Origin: Acinetobacter sp. SAAs474
Lineage (GTDB): Bacteria; Pseudomonadota; Gammaproteobacteria; Pseudomonadales; Moraxellaceae
Reading direction: 5' to 3'
DNA: 64,000 nt
Assembly (NCBI RefSeq): GCF_032823475.1
Contig: NZ_CP127915.1
Location: 496,001 to 560,000 of the forward strand
Under the pieces are notes generated by a model. The model worked only from the letters and a program-made list of their open reading frames with translations, did no database searches and was not told the origin of the DNA. Below are positions 49,530-59,487 of this stretch, in pieces; position 1 is the first letter of the stretch, and every line of letters begins with the position of its first letter. Both the position numbers and the translations under genes were made by a program.

Positions 49530-50128
49530 TTTTCACCTGTGAGATGTGTAATGACAACATTATATTTTAAATATTGAAAAACACATATTTTCAATATGTT
49601 ATAAATGTTGCAAGTCAATTTTTTTTCATTGCAAAATATTTTACTTTCGCATTTTTTTAAGACTATCATAAATTACATCATGTCTTATAGCAGCAGCCAT
49701 AAAGTTCTATCGTTTCATCTGTATGACGCAGCTATGATTTTACAATATTTATATTATGCTACTGAATACGAAATTATTCACAAAAACCAAAGATGAAAAC
49801 AGCATATAAAGACGAGTATACAACCCGATATAATTAGATAAACAATTAAAATATATAATTTTATTTTTATTTGATATTTTTTTGACGGTCATAAAGACCG
49901 TCTAAACCATTATAAAATTCATAGCGATAATCAGCAAAACATCCTCTTAAATCCAGATCATTTATCGATACTGATAGTATTGATAATACCCATCAAGATG
50001 CTTAATTTAATATATTTTACAAGATATTTTACGAGATATTGATCACAATTTTATAGCAGAAAAATTGTGATTTAACAGAAAATAACGCGATAACGATCTT
50101 TACTAGTGCTGGGATAACGTCTCTTTGA
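49530..50128. other. 599-bp gap inside the riboflavin gene group
   Basis: No gene is supported. Two hairpins are present: GACGGTC (49884-49890) with GACCGTC (49896-49902), 5-nt loop; and ATCACAATTTT (50042-50052) with AAAATTGTGAT (50061-50071), 8-nt loop. Neither has a T-run in the direction of transcription. No FMN riboswitch (RFN element) was recognised upstream of ribE. Confidence 0.55.
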
Positions 50129-51421
50129 TTACCATAACGCCAATTGCGTACTGACTCCACTGGTGTCTACACCACCTAACTCGGCAAAATGATGTAACTG
50201 AGTCAATAATTGACGCATAGATGGTCCAGATTTACGATGCGTATCCGTAATCACGATAAATTCTAAGACCCGTGCACGTTCAGATTGTCGTTGTTTGCTT
50301 ACACGATAACGCGGTACATCTTGTGTTAATAATGTAACATGGCCACGGGTTAAATTGGCCTGTAATAAATCAACTGCATCGATATTGCCATCTGTCGAAT
50401 AACTAGTCAAAATAAAGCGTGCATTAATCGTTTCTAAAAGCTTTTCATAAGCTTCTTTTGCGTACTTTGAAGAATTATATGGACTTGGTCGCTCTTTTCG
50501 CCAAGCACGATCAATACCACTTTTAAATCCTTTGGTATCAGGTGATGGTAAATCGACTTGATCCCACAGCGTCAATGCATTTAAAACATGATAATTACTA
50601 CTATAAGCATGTTGATTATAGGGTGGATCCAAATAGGCAACATCAACTTCAAAACTGCTCATTTGATTGGCAAGATGTTGTGCATCCACGCACCACATTT
50701 CGGCTGCTGGACGTTTAGAATCGCCACGCTCACAAAAACGACTTGGTGTTAGCCAAAGTAACGATTCTATACGCTCTAATGCTGTTTGGGTTTTTCCTCC
50801 CCAACCATGATGAAAGCTTTTAAATACTCCACTGGTATTACTCACAAAACTGGCTGAATAAAGTAATGGTGCCAATAATGCACTCATTTCAACATCATCA
50901 ATCGCACCTTGTGCCTGCCATGTTGCAATTTGCTGACGAATAGCATCAATTCGCATACCATTACGGCGTTTAAAAAATAAACGATCTTTTGCCGGATCAT
51001 AAATTTCATCGTTACGTGGACAAAGATTATGCGTGACCCATCCCTTAACTTCAGGTAATCGATTTAAATAATCAATTGCATGCTGATAGCTGCCTAATTC
51101 TTTAAATGCTGGTGCATCAACACAAGATAAAATAGCACTATTTAATGCATGGCTATAGGGTTCCCAATCGTTGGCAATGACACGATAACCATTTTGTCGT
51201 GCCAAACGTGATACCACACCTGAACCTGCAAAAAAATCCGCAAAAATAGGAGATCGGCCTTCTGAACAATTTAAGGTCCCCGTACTTTCTAATGCCTCAA
51301 GAATCAGATGTAATAAGCGCCGCTTATTACCTAAATAAGGAACCAACTGATGGAATAAATATTCATCTGTAGTACGCGCTGCATGACGGCGTTTATGATA
51401 AACCGTAGACTCTAAATTCAT
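50129..51421 (-). CDS. D12-class DNA adenine-N6 methyltransferase, orphan
   Basis: A 430-residue DNA methyltransferase. The AdoMet-binding region has the N-terminal PYLGNKRRLLHLILEAL (about 28-44), motif I as FADFFAGSGVVSRLARQNGY (60-79) with VIANDWEP, and the catalytic motif IV DPPY (265-268) in VDVAYLDPPYNQHAYSSNYH. The region between (about 95-260) would recognise the target. This order, and DPPY, indicate adenine N6 methylation of the D12 (Dam-like) type. It starts with a 4-bp overlap on the ribD stop, so it is translated with ribD. No restriction endonuclease gene is adjacent, so it looks like a solitary methylase; the target is unknown. Confidence 0.85.
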   Translation of the reverse strand: MNLESTVYHKRRHAARTTDEYLFHQLVPYLGNKRRLLHLILEALESTGTLNCSEGRSPIFADFFAGSGVVSRLARQNGYRVIANDWEPYSHALNSAILSCVDAPAFKELGSYQHAIDYLNRLPEVKGWVTHNLCPRNDEIYDPAKDRLFFKRRNGMRIDAIRQQIATWQAQGAIDDVEMSALLAPLLYSASFVSNTSGVFKSFHHGWGGKTQTALERIESLLWLTPSRFCERGDSKRPAAEMWCVDAQHLANQMSSFEVDVAYLDPPYNQHAYSSNYHVLNALTLWDQVDLPSPDTKGFKSGIDRAWRKERPSPYNSSKYAKEAYEKLLETINARFILTSYSTDGNIDAVDLLQANLTRGHVTLLTQDVPRYRVSKQRQSERARVLEFIVITDTHRKSGPSMRQLLTQLHHFAELGGVDTSGVSTQLALW

Positions 51422-52521
51422 ACTGTCTCTTGAGAAGGTTTTAATCTTAAACGAATATCCTCACCCAATGGTGTGACATCAATAAGCTTAAAACGGAGTT
51501 GTTCTGCCATATGATTAAACTTTGCATGAAACATTGCAGATGCAGATTGACCTAAAAAAGTAGGTGCAACATAACTGATCACTTCATCTACAAGTTTTTC
51601 TTGCAAAAAAACTGTCGATAAGGTTGCACCAGCTTCAATCATTACGTCATAAATTTGAAAGTCTTGCACTAAACAACGGCATAAATCAGACAAATCTTGT
51701 ATTGCAAGTTGCGTTACGCCAAGATCTGCCAATGCTTGACGATAAGGCCCCATCACCATGACTGTTTCAGGCTGTTGTAAAATTTTTGCCTGTAAAGGCA
51801 AACGACCTTGTCGATCTAAAATAAGGCGTTTTGGCTGTACCACGTCAGATAAATCATCGACACCGATCAACTGTCGCACATTAAGTTGGCAATCATCAGC
51901 AAGAACGGTATTAATTCCAGTGATCACCACACCCGAGATTGCTCGCCAGTGTTGTACGTCCTGACGTGCCTCAGGACCTGTAATCCACTTGGATTCACCT
52001 GAAGCCATCGCTGTTCGGCCATCTAGGCTTGAAGCAATTTTTAAACGAAGATAAGGCATACCAGTAGCCATTGCCTTTAAAAAACCTTCATTTAACTGAT
52101 GGGCTTGTGGCTCACAGCATCCCACTTGAACATCTATCCCAGCCTCACGCAAAATACTGACACCTTTGCCAGCCACCAATGGATTTGGGTCAGGACATGC
52201 CACGATTACTCTTTTAATTCCTGCATTTACTAAACCTTTGGCACAGGGTGGTGTACGACCATAATGAGCACAAGGCTCTAATGTGACATAGGCTGTTGCA
52301 CCTTGAGCCAACTCACCGGCTTGTCTTAATGCAAATACCTCAGCATGTGGCTGTCCCGCTCTAGGATGGAAGCCTTCACCAACTTTTTGTCCATGATTGA
52401 CAATCACACAGCCCACATTAGGATTAGGTTTGGTGCTATATTGTCCAAGTCGTGCCAATTCAATCGCACGCTGCATCCAAACTTGATCTAGATCAGAAAA
52501 ATCTTGGCTTAACTTAGACAT
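51418..52521 (-). CDS. ribD: Bifunctional riboflavin biosynthesis deaminase/reductase
   Basis: A 367-residue two-domain enzyme. The N-terminal deaminase (about 10-145) has the zinc motif HAE (59-61) and PC...C in LEPCAHYGRTPPC (Cys84, Cys93). The C-terminal reductase (about 150-360) has LKIASSLDGRTAMASGESKW and the NADPH-binding VMIEAGATLSTVFL. It performs two successive steps of riboflavin synthesis. The start is taken as the ATG at 52521. A TTG at 52527 lies nearer a weak AAAGAG site and cannot be excluded. It follows nrdR, a common order, and overlaps the methyltransferase gene. Confidence 0.95.
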   Translation of the reverse strand: MSKLSQDFSDLDQVWMQRAIELARLGQYSTKPNPNVGCVIVNHGQKVGEGFHPRAGQPHAEVFALRQAGELAQGATAYVTLEPCAHYGRTPPCAKGLVNAGIKRVIVACPDPNPLVAGKGVSILREAGIDVQVGCCEPQAHQLNEGFLKAMATGMPYLRLKIASSLDGRTAMASGESKWITGPEARQDVQHWRAISGVVITGINTVLADDCQLNVRQLIGVDDLSDVVQPKRLILDRQGRLPLQAKILQQPETVMVMGPYRQALADLGVTQLAIQDLSDLCRCLVQDFQIYDVMIEAGATLSTVFLQEKLVDEVISYVAPTFLGQSASAMFHAKFNHMAEQLRFKLIDVTPLGEDIRLRLKPSQETV

Positions 52522-52555
52522 AATCAATACAATCTCTTTGGCGACATTTTAATCT

Positions 52556-53014
52556 TTAATGATCACGTTGTTGCATTTGTTCAATTTGACGACGAAATGC
52601 TTCAACATCTTGAAAGTCTTGATATACTGATGCAAAACGTACATAAGCAACATGATCAAGCACAAATAATGTTTGCATGACAATTTCACCAATGGTACGT
52701 GATTTAACATCACGCTCTCCAAGCCGGCGAATCTGTAACTGAATATCGCTTAATACCGTTTCAATTTGTTCTTGCGTGACTGGACGCTTTTGTAAGGCAT
52801 GCATCAAAGAACGGCGTAATTTAGCCTCATCAAAGGGCTCATTCTTACCATCTGACTTAATCACTCTTGGCATCACGACTTCATAGGTTTCAAAAGTCGT
52901 AAAACGTTCGCCACAACTAATACATTCTCGACGTCGACGAATTTGACAGCCTTCGGCAGCCAAACGAGAATCGATCACTTTACTATCTGCGGCGTTGCAA
53001 AAAGGACAATGCAT
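52556..53014 (-). CDS. nrdR: Transcriptional repressor NrdR
   Basis: A 152-residue regulator of ribonucleotide reductase genes. The N-terminal zinc ribbon (MHCPFC with CISCGERF) and the ATP-cone domain (about 49-139, [20 protein letters not shown]) are both present. The start is the ATG at 53014, where the family always begins MxCPFC. The open frame upstream to 53167 runs into the amtB terminator. It lies immediately upstream of ribD (34 bp), a widespread arrangement. Confidence 0.95.
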   Translation of the reverse strand: MHCPFCNAADSKVIDSRLAAEGCQIRRRRECISCGERFTTFETYEVVMPRVIKSDGKNEPFDEAKLRRSLMHALQKRPVTQEQIETVLSDIQLQIRRLGERDVKSRTIGEIVMQTLFVLDHVAYVRFASVYQDFQDVEAFRRQIEQMQQRDH

Positions 53015-53095
53015 AGCGGTTTTATTGAACACATCTGAACGAATTCTGAGTGTAGCAAAAAAACCAAGTTTTGTAGAGTCTTCTTCTACATATAG

Positions 53096-53122
53096 AAAAA
53101 AAACAGCCCAAATGGACTGTTT
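53096..53122 (-). terminator. Terminator of amtB
   Basis: A 9-bp stem with one G-U pair, AAACAGCCC at 53101-53109 and GGACTGTTT at 53114-53122, 4-nt loop. On the minus strand it is followed by eight T. It sits 26 bp after amtB and ahead of nrdR. Confidence 0.85.
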
Positions 53123-53147
53123 TACACAATATATTGATAATATGATT

Positions 53148-54539
53148 TTATTCGACACGTTCGCCATGTTGACTTAAATCGAGTCCCATTCGTTCATCAT
53201 CAGAGATAACACGAATACCAATCACCAGATCAATCACTTTTAAGATGATAAAGGTTAACACGGCAGAATAAGCGATCGTTGCCAAAACACCTTCAACTTG
53301 AACCCAAAGTTGCAACAGTAGATTACTCGGTGCATTTTCTCCCATAATAAAATCACTGGCAAAAAATGCGGTTAAGATTGCACCAACGATTCCCCCAATA
53401 CCATGCAAACCAAAAGCATCCAGTGCATCATCAGCTTTTAAGGCACGTTTTAATGCAGTAATTGCCCAAAAACATACCACACCCCCAATTAATCCCATCA
53501 CTAAGGCACCACTCACGGTCACAAAACCTGCCGCTGGCGTAATCACCACCAAGCCCGCAACTGCACCTGAAGCACCACCTAATACAGAGGCTTTACCACG
53601 AATGATTCTTTCAACCAACAACCAAGAGATGGTCGCCGCTGCCGCAGCAACTTGTGTCACAATTAAGGCGTATCCAGCCGAACCATTGGCACCTAAAGCC
53701 GAACCACCATTGAAACCAAACCAACCTATCCACAGTAAACTGGCACCAATCACTGTAAGTACTAAATTATGCGGTGCCATGGATTCACGTCCTAATCCCA
53801 TACGTTTGCCAAGCATATAGGCAGCAACTAAACCAGCAACACCAGAGTTAATATGAACTACTGTACCACCAGCAAAATCTAAAGCACCATCACTGCCAAG
53901 CCAACCACCACCCCACACCCAGTGAGTAATCGGGGCATAAACGACAATCACCCAAATGGTAATAAAGGCAACAAAAGCACTAAATTTCATTCGTTCAGCA
54001 ACAGAACCACTAATAATTGCGACAGTAATAATGGCAAAAGTCATTTGAAAAATAACAAATAAAATTTCTGGAATTGTCCCCGTAAGTGCTTGGGTTGTGA
54101 TGCCGCTCAGCATCACTTTATCCAGTCCGCCAATAAAAGCATTACCTTCGGAGAATGCTAAGGAATAGCCAATGACCACCCAAGCAATACTGACAATTGC
54201 CGCAGCAACCAAACTATGTGCCATTGTACTGAGGACATTTTTTTTGCGTACCATTCCCCCATAAAATAACGCTAAGCCAGGAATGGTCATTAATAAAACA
54301 AGTGCTGTTGAGATTAAAATCCAGGCAGTATCACCAGTATTTAATGTTTCTTCTGCTTGTACAACTGGTGTTGGCTCTTTATCGGTTTCAACTTCAGGTG
54401 TTAATGCCGTTGTAGCTGCTGGTTTGACCTCGACGACAGTGATATTTTCTGTTGCTGGTGCCGATACGTCTTCAGCCCAAACCACAGATCCACCTAAAAG
54501 TGCGCTTGACAAACTCAGCGCAAATAGTATTTTCTTCAT
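53148..54539 (-). CDS. amtB: Ammonium transporter
   Basis: A 463-residue Amt/Mep/Rh channel with a signal peptide (about 1-22) and 11 membrane segments. The extra N-terminal periplasmic stretch (about 23-65) is Thr/Glu/Pro-rich. Conserved blocks include [40 protein letters not shown] and [20 protein letters not shown], and the pore His pair is in [14 protein letters not shown] and VHINSG. It takes up ammonium under nitrogen limitation. It is co-transcribed with glnK, whose product blocks it. Confidence 0.95.
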   Translation of the reverse strand: MKKILFALSLSSALLGGSVVWAEDVSAPATENITVVEVKPAATTALTPEVETDKEPTPVVQAEETLNTGDTAWILISTALVLLMTIPGLALFYGGMVRKKNVLSTMAHSLVAAAIVSIAWVVIGYSLAFSEGNAFIGGLDKVMLSGITTQALTGTIPEILFVIFQMTFAIITVAIISGSVAERMKFSAFVAFITIWVIVVYAPITHWVWGGGWLGSDGALDFAGGTVVHINSGVAGLVAAYMLGKRMGLGRESMAPHNLVLTVIGASLLWIGWFGFNGGSALGANGSAGYALIVTQVAAAAATISWLLVERIIRGKASVLGGASGAVAGLVVITPAAGFVTVSGALVMGLIGGVVCFWAITALKRALKADDALDAFGLHGIGGIVGAILTAFFASDFIMGENAPSNLLLQLWVQVEGVLATIAYSAVLTFIILKVIDLVIGIRVISDDERMGLDLSQHGERVE

Positions 54540-54602
54540 TCGTGTCCCCCGACCTAGTTATAATGAGTGATTTATTACTCAGCAAACTTTATGCAATATT
54601 AA

Positions 54603-54977
<375 letters not shown>

Positions 54978-54982
54978 TTATG

Positions 54983-54999
54983 TTCAAATTTCATGCCAA
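54983..54999 (-). promoter_or_regulatory. Candidate sigma-54 promoter of glnK-amtB
   Basis: On the minus strand TTGGCATGAAATTTGAA matches the -24/-12 consensus TTGGCACG-N4-TTGCW at all but two positions, with correct spacing. The start point would be about 30 nt before glnK. This fits control by NtrC. No clear NtrC site pair was found upstream. Confidence 0.6.
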
Positions 55000-55197
55000 A
55001 TTTCTTAAGTCGGGGGAAATAAAATATTAGCAATCATTTTTCGTTCTTCTATTTTATACACTTAAATACTTTTGTTCTGTATAAAATCGACTTTTTTTTA
55101 CAACAACAATAACGATTTTAGTGATCGAATCCTCCTAGAACGATGATAAAATGCTATAGTCATCCTCTCAATAAAATGATTTTGAGCGAACGCTTTT

Positions 55198-55425
55198 ATG
55201 ATTGAAACTTTATTACAAGCGATTCTTGAACAAATGGATCAGCCTAAAAAAGACCTAGAACATAATCTACGGGCATTATTAAATGAAGCGGTTAGTAAAA
55301 TGGATTTGGTTTCTCAAGATGAAATTGAACGTCAACGTACACAATTACATCAAGCCAATTTACGTTTAGATCAATTATTAGAACAAATTGCGCTACTTGA
55401 AACACGTTTGAGTGATAAAAAATAA
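55198..55425 (+). CDS. ubiK: Ubiquinone biosynthesis accessory factor UbiK
   Basis: A 75-residue membrane-fusogenic/UbiK-family protein (old name YqiC/BMFP). It has a short amphipathic N-terminal helix and a C-terminal coiled coil (LHQANLRLDQLLEQIALLET). UbiK binds UbiJ and supports aerobic ubiquinone synthesis. The symbol is assigned by family and small size. It lies divergent from glnK and 64 bp upstream of comM. Confidence 0.8.
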   Translation: MIETLLQAILEQMDQPKKDLEHNLRALLNEAVSKMDLVSQDEIERQRTQLHQANLRLDQLLEQIALLETRLSDKK

Positions 55426-55489
55426 GCACATTTTTTGTGTGCGCAAATAAAAATTAAAATAAAAATGCACCAAAATGGGATCATTATAA

Positions 55490-56977
55490 ATGTCGCTTGC
55501 CAAAGTTTATACCCGTGGCCTATTCGGTATTTACGCCCCACAGATAGAGGTTGAAGTCCATATTAGTCAAGGACTTCCCTCTCTAACTATTGTTGGATTA
55601 GCTGAAGCTGCTGTCCGTGAAAGTAAAGATCGTGTACGTTCTGCCATTATTAATAGTGGCTTTCAATTTCCCACTAAACGCCTCACGATTAATCTTGCGC
55701 CAGCAGATTTGCCCAAAGATGGTTCAAGACTCGATTTAGCAATTGCATTAGGCATCTTGATTGCCACAGAACAGTTACCACAAAATGCAACAGAAAATAT
55801 TGAATTTATTGGAGAATTAGCACTAGATGGACACCTTCGCCCTGTTACTGGTGCATTAAGTATTGCAATTGCTTGTCAAAAAGATGCACATCAACTGATC
55901 TTACCACTCGACAATGCTGATGAAGCAGCTCAGCTTAATGCATTAACCGTTTTTGCAGCACAGCACTTAAAACAGGTTTGTGATCATTTACAACAGTTAA
56001 CTTTAATGGATGCTCACCATCTTTCTCCTCAAGCAACGATAGCAAGCCACGCACCTGATCTGGCAGAAGTCAAAGGTCAAATTCGTCCACGGCGCGCATT
56101 AGAAATTGCAGCTGCTGGTGGTCACTCTATTTTATTTAGAGGCCCACCGGGGACTGGTAAAACCTTATTGGCTTCTCGCTTAGCCAGTATCTTACCTCCG
56201 CTAAATTTACAAGAAAACTTAGAAGTTGCCAGTATTTATTCGGTCGCCAATATGCCGCATCATTTTGGTCAAAGGCCCTTTCGTGCACCACACCATACTG
56301 CTTCAGCGGTGGCTTTAGTCGGTGGTGGTTCTCAGCCTAAGCCCGGGGAAATTACTTTAGCCCATTTGGGCGTATTATTTTTAGATGAATTACCAGAGTT
56401 TGATCGTAAAGTGCTAGAGGTATTAAGACAACCTCTTGAATCAAAGCAAATTATCATTTCAAGGGCATCTAGGCAAATTAGCTTTCCTGCAAATTTTCAA
56501 CTGATTGCAGCCATGAACCCATGTCCCTGTGGCTATGCTTTTAATCAGGATCAGCGCTGCCAATGCTCTGCCACGACCATTCAACGCTATCAACAACGGA
56601 TTTCGGGACCACTACTTGATCGCATTGATTTACATATTGATGTGCCGCCATTATCTGTAGATGAATTACATCGTCATCAAGTCGTCGAAAACTCCGCAAC
56701 TGTTCAAAAACGTGTGATCAATGCCTATGAAAAACAAATACAGCGACAACAATGCTTAAATATGGCTTTAAACCCTCAACAATTAGAAAAATTTATTGTT
56801 TTAGATCATGTTGCGATGCAAATGCTACAGCATGCCCAGCAACGATTAAAATTATCAGCGCGCAGTTATCATCGTGTACTACGCGTTGCTCGTACTATTG
56901 CGGATTTAGCTGATGCTGATCAAGTAACAACGACTCATCTAAGTGAAGCCCTTTCCTATCGTCATGCTGAACACTAA
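55490..56977 (+). CDS. comM: Competence helicase ComM (YifB family), intact
   Basis: A 495-residue AAA+ protein of the magnesium-chelatase/YifB family, a branch-migration helicase that helps integrate DNA taken up by natural transformation. The N-terminal Lon-like domain, Walker A GPPGTGKT (218-225), Walker B GVLFLDELPEF and the Cys-rich insert AMNPCPCGYAFNQDQRCQCS are present. The reading frame is complete. In many Acinetobacter baumannii strains this gene is split by AbaR-type resistance islands; here it is uninterrupted. Confidence 0.95.
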   Translation: MSLAKVYTRGLFGIYAPQIEVEVHISQGLPSLTIVGLAEAAVRESKDRVRSAIINSGFQFPTKRLTINLAPADLPKDGSRLDLAIALGILIATEQLPQNATENIEFIGELALDGHLRPVTGALSIAIACQKDAHQLILPLDNADEAAQLNALTVFAAQHLKQVCDHLQQLTLMDAHHLSPQATIASHAPDLAEVKGQIRPRRALEIAAAGGHSILFRGPPGTGKTLLASRLASILPPLNLQENLEVASIYSVANMPHHFGQRPFRAPHHTASAVALVGGGSQPKPGEITLAHLGVLFLDELPEFDRKVLEVLRQPLESKQIIISRASRQISFPANFQLIAAMNPCPCGYAFNQDQRCQCSATTIQRYQQRISGPLLDRIDLHIDVPPLSVDELHRHQVVENSATVQKRVINAYEKQIQRQQCLNMALNPQQLEKFIVLDHVAMQMLQHAQQRLKLSARSYHRVLRVARTIADLADADQVTTTHLSEALSYRHAEH

Positions 56978-57044
56978 TATTTTTCATTGATTAATGATCA
57001 TGGAATACAAAAATAACCGTTTAAAAACAGAGGAGTAGATAAAT

Positions 57045-58232
57045 TTAAGTTTTGACATGATCAAATTTTATATAGCCTAAAATACCTAAAACAGGCCCAA
57101 TTAACATGATCCACAGCGCATTTATACCCAATTGGTCAAAAGCCATGGTCGTGATTGCAATTGAAATAATCGTTAAAAAAAATCCAAATGAATTTTGTAA
57201 CGCTAAAGCACCCCCAAGTTGCTCAATTGAACAAGCCTGAGCTGATAATGCTGAAAATTGAGGTGAATCAGCAACAACCGTCATTCCCCAAATAATTAAA
57301 ATGATCAATAAAAGCCATGTTGGGATAATATCCCAACCCAATACAAAAAATAAGCAACACAAACCTGATGACGCTAAGGCCACTAAAGCCACGACACGAT
57401 TAGATACATATCGACTGAATATACCACCAAAAATACACCCTATTGCACCTACAGCAATAATAAAAAAAGCCAGTAATGAACTATGAATCATAGTAAAACT
57501 TGTATCTATGTTTGTTTTAACTATCAGTAAAGGGACCAGTGTCCAAAACGTATATAATTCCCACATATGCCCAAAATATCCCACTGCGGCTGCTTTAAAA
57601 CGAGGAATTTTAAATGCTGAAAAAGGACTGACTAAACTACTTTTACGGCATTTTTGCCGCACTTTTAAATTCTGTTTATCGCCAAGATAAAATATACAAA
57701 TCGCTGCAATTATGGCAAGTATTGAAGATATTGAAATAATATATTGCCATGACAAATCTGTGGATATGCTATTGAGTGCATAAGGTAGTGCTGTACCAAG
57801 TGTAAGCATTGCTACCAACTGTGATAATGCCTGTCCTGCCTTATGAGGTGCCCATTCAATAATAAGTTTCATCCCGATGGGATAAATGCCAGCTAAGCTG
57901 ATTCCAACCAGCAATCTAAAAAATAATGCTTCCATGATATTTTGAGATAACCAAGCAAAACATAAGTTAAAGATGCTGCCAAATAAAGCTGAACATGAAA
58001 AAATCAAACTTGCTTGATAACGATCCGCAACTCCCGAAAAGGCAATCAAAAATGTGCCTAAAATAAATCCTGCTTGTACGGCATTGGTTAATAAGCCAAT
58101 ATCTGAAATATCAATCTGCCATTCACGTATTAAGTCAAATCCCGCACTATTGGCACTAAACCATAATGATGTGGCAAATAATTGAGCAATACTAATCATT
58201 AAAACAGGATGTGCCCTTAAATATTGAAGCAT
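57045..58232 (-). CDS. MFS transporter, substrate unknown
   Basis: A 395-residue major facilitator with 12 predicted membrane segments. The inter-helix-2/3 loop GVADRYQASLIF and the N-terminal ATSLWFSANSAGFDLIREWQ motif place it with the CynX/NarK-like or unknown-major-facilitator branch. The symmetric half starts near 225. It is a single gene, convergent with comM, with no helper gene to suggest a substrate. Codon use is as in neighbours. Confidence 0.8.
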   Translation of the reverse strand: MLQYLRAHPVLMISIAQLFATSLWFSANSAGFDLIREWQIDISDIGLLTNAVQAGFILGTFLIAFSGVADRYQASLIFSCSALFGSIFNLCFAWLSQNIMEALFFRLLVGISLAGIYPIGMKLIIEWAPHKAGQALSQLVAMLTLGTALPYALNSISTDLSWQYIISISSILAIIAAICIFYLGDKQNLKVRQKCRKSSLVSPFSAFKIPRFKAAAVGYFGHMWELYTFWTLVPLLIVKTNIDTSFTMIHSSLLAFFIIAVGAIGCIFGGIFSRYVSNRVVALVALASSGLCCLFFVLGWDIIPTWLLLIILIIWGMTVVADSPQFSALSAQACSIEQLGGALALQNSFGFFLTIISIAITTMAFDQLGINALWIMLIGPVLGILGYIKFDHVKT

Positions 58233-58716
58233 CCTTGTAAATTCCTTTTCATTTCAGTCATTCATATTGCAAATCTTCATGACGTTATGGATCATAAAAT
58301 TATTTTATTTCAGGATATATCACTCTGTATTGATATGCTAATTCAAATGATTACTTCAGGATAAATTGATGTGTTAATACCTGAGATCCTCTATCCCTAA
58401 GCACTCAATCATGGATTTATGCGGATTGTTTAACTGAATGGGCTAGAAATATAAATGCCCATCTAAATATATACAGTGCATATACTTGGGCTTAGCGCTG
58501 ATAAAGCGTTGCTCTATCACATGATTTATCAGTATAGGTCTGATATCGAAAGGGACAAAGATATGTGTATAGCTCGTTGCCCCACGATAAGCTACGGTTT
58601 AATGGTGGACGTCTGTCAGGTAGACTTTTGCAGAGCGAATATAAAATCACTCCATCCTTACTCCAAATGAAGTGATCGATATATTGCTGAACTAGATAAG
58701 CATAAACTGTATGCGC
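58233..58716. other. 484-bp gap between the MFS and TorF genes
   Basis: No gene is supported. The right part (about 58473-58680) is visibly less AT-rich than the rest and has several short stems, including ATCACTCCAT (58646-58655) with ATGAAGTGAT (58667-58676). It may be a relic or an RNA, but no terminator or promoter could be defined. The left part should hold the MFS promoter. Confidence 0.4.
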
Positions 58717-59487
58717 TTAAAATTGATATTTAATACCAAATACGACTTTATTTTTAAGACTGGTATCATCACGAAGTTTGCCACCAATAATATAATCCAT
58801 TGATACCGTTGCCCCTGTATCACCAAGAGGATGACTCAAACCTAAAGTCACATGACGAAAAGCAAATTTTTTCTGTGTATTTAACGCAGATTCAAAATCA
58901 CCTTTATCACGATAATAATATGCTCCTAATAGTGCATTTAAGCTAAAATCTTTAGGTAACGCATGATTATAGCTAGCGACCAAATAGGTATCACCTTTAT
59001 TTCCCCAAGTGACATCACCCAATAAGGTCTGAGTATTAAAAGCAAAATTTTTATAATTTAAACCAATTAAAGTTTCCCATGTATTACTTTTAACGTCTGA
59101 TTGATAGTAATAATAATAAGTTGCGCCAACGGTATAACCTAAATCCTCAGTAATTGTCCCTTTATATCCCGTATAAAAATCATGTTCAAATGCTTTACTG
59201 CCTGTAAATTTTTGCTCTGTATCATTCCAATTTGTCAATGAATAGCCGAGCGTAGAACCCCAATATCCTAAATAGAAACCAGAGGCATGTTGATAATCCA
59301 AACCACCTTGAATTGTCGCATTATCATTTTCAGGTGCTGCGGTATTACCACGTAGGATATATTCAGAAATAACACCAATATTACCTGAAATACTATGTTC
59401 AGACGTAGATTGCTGTTCAGCAAATAACCACGGCGAGGTGACCAATGTCAGCACAGATAAATTGAATCGATTTAGAATAAAGCTCAT
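58717..59487 (-). CDS. TorF-family putative outer-membrane porin
   Basis: A 256-residue outer-membrane beta-barrel of the TorF (TIGR02001) family. A signal peptide (about 1-24, ending PWLFAEQQ) is followed by NIGVISEYILRGNTAAPEND, the family's opening strand, and repeated amphipathic strands with aromatic girdles. It ends in a terminal Phe (VVFGIKYQF), the C-terminal signal for outer-membrane assembly. Family members are thought to be small-solute or amine porins, but the substrate is not established. Confidence 0.85.
   Translation of the reverse strand: MSFILNRFNLSVLTLVTSPWLFAEQQSTSEHSISGNIGVISEYILRGNTAAPENDNATIQGGLDYQHASGFYLGYWGSTLGYSLTNWNDTEQKFTGSKAFEHDFYTGYKGTITEDLGYTVGATYYYYYQSDVKSNTWETLIGLNYKNFAFNTQTLLGDVTWGNKGDTYLVASYNHALPKDFSLNALLGAYYYRDKGDFESALNTQKKFAFRHVTLGLSHPLGDTGATVSMDYIIGGKLRDDTSLKNKVVFGIKYQF

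Noticed and set aside
49605-49796. 63-codon plus-strand frame in the gap near ribE
   Set aside because: No good ribosome site, low-complexity AT-rich composition and no recognisable protein features. It looks like chance.
49884-49902. GACGGTC/GACCGTC hairpin as a terminator
   Set aside because: The T-run precedes the hairpin on the plus strand, and A's follow it on the minus strand. Neither orientation gives a terminator.
53015-53167. N-terminal extension of nrdR up to 53167
   Set aside because: The extension crosses the amtB terminator, and NrdR proteins begin at the zinc-ribbon MxCPFC.
55466-55482. TGCACCAAAATGGGATCA, resembling an NtrC half-site
   Set aside because: Only one half matches TGCACCA-TGGTGCA, and it lies about 480 bp from the glnK promoter, just ahead of comM. 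Probably chance.
58476-58670. 64-codon frame in the MFS-TorF gap
   Set aside because: No ribosome site and no family resemblance. The stretch is better described as a structured or relic segment.
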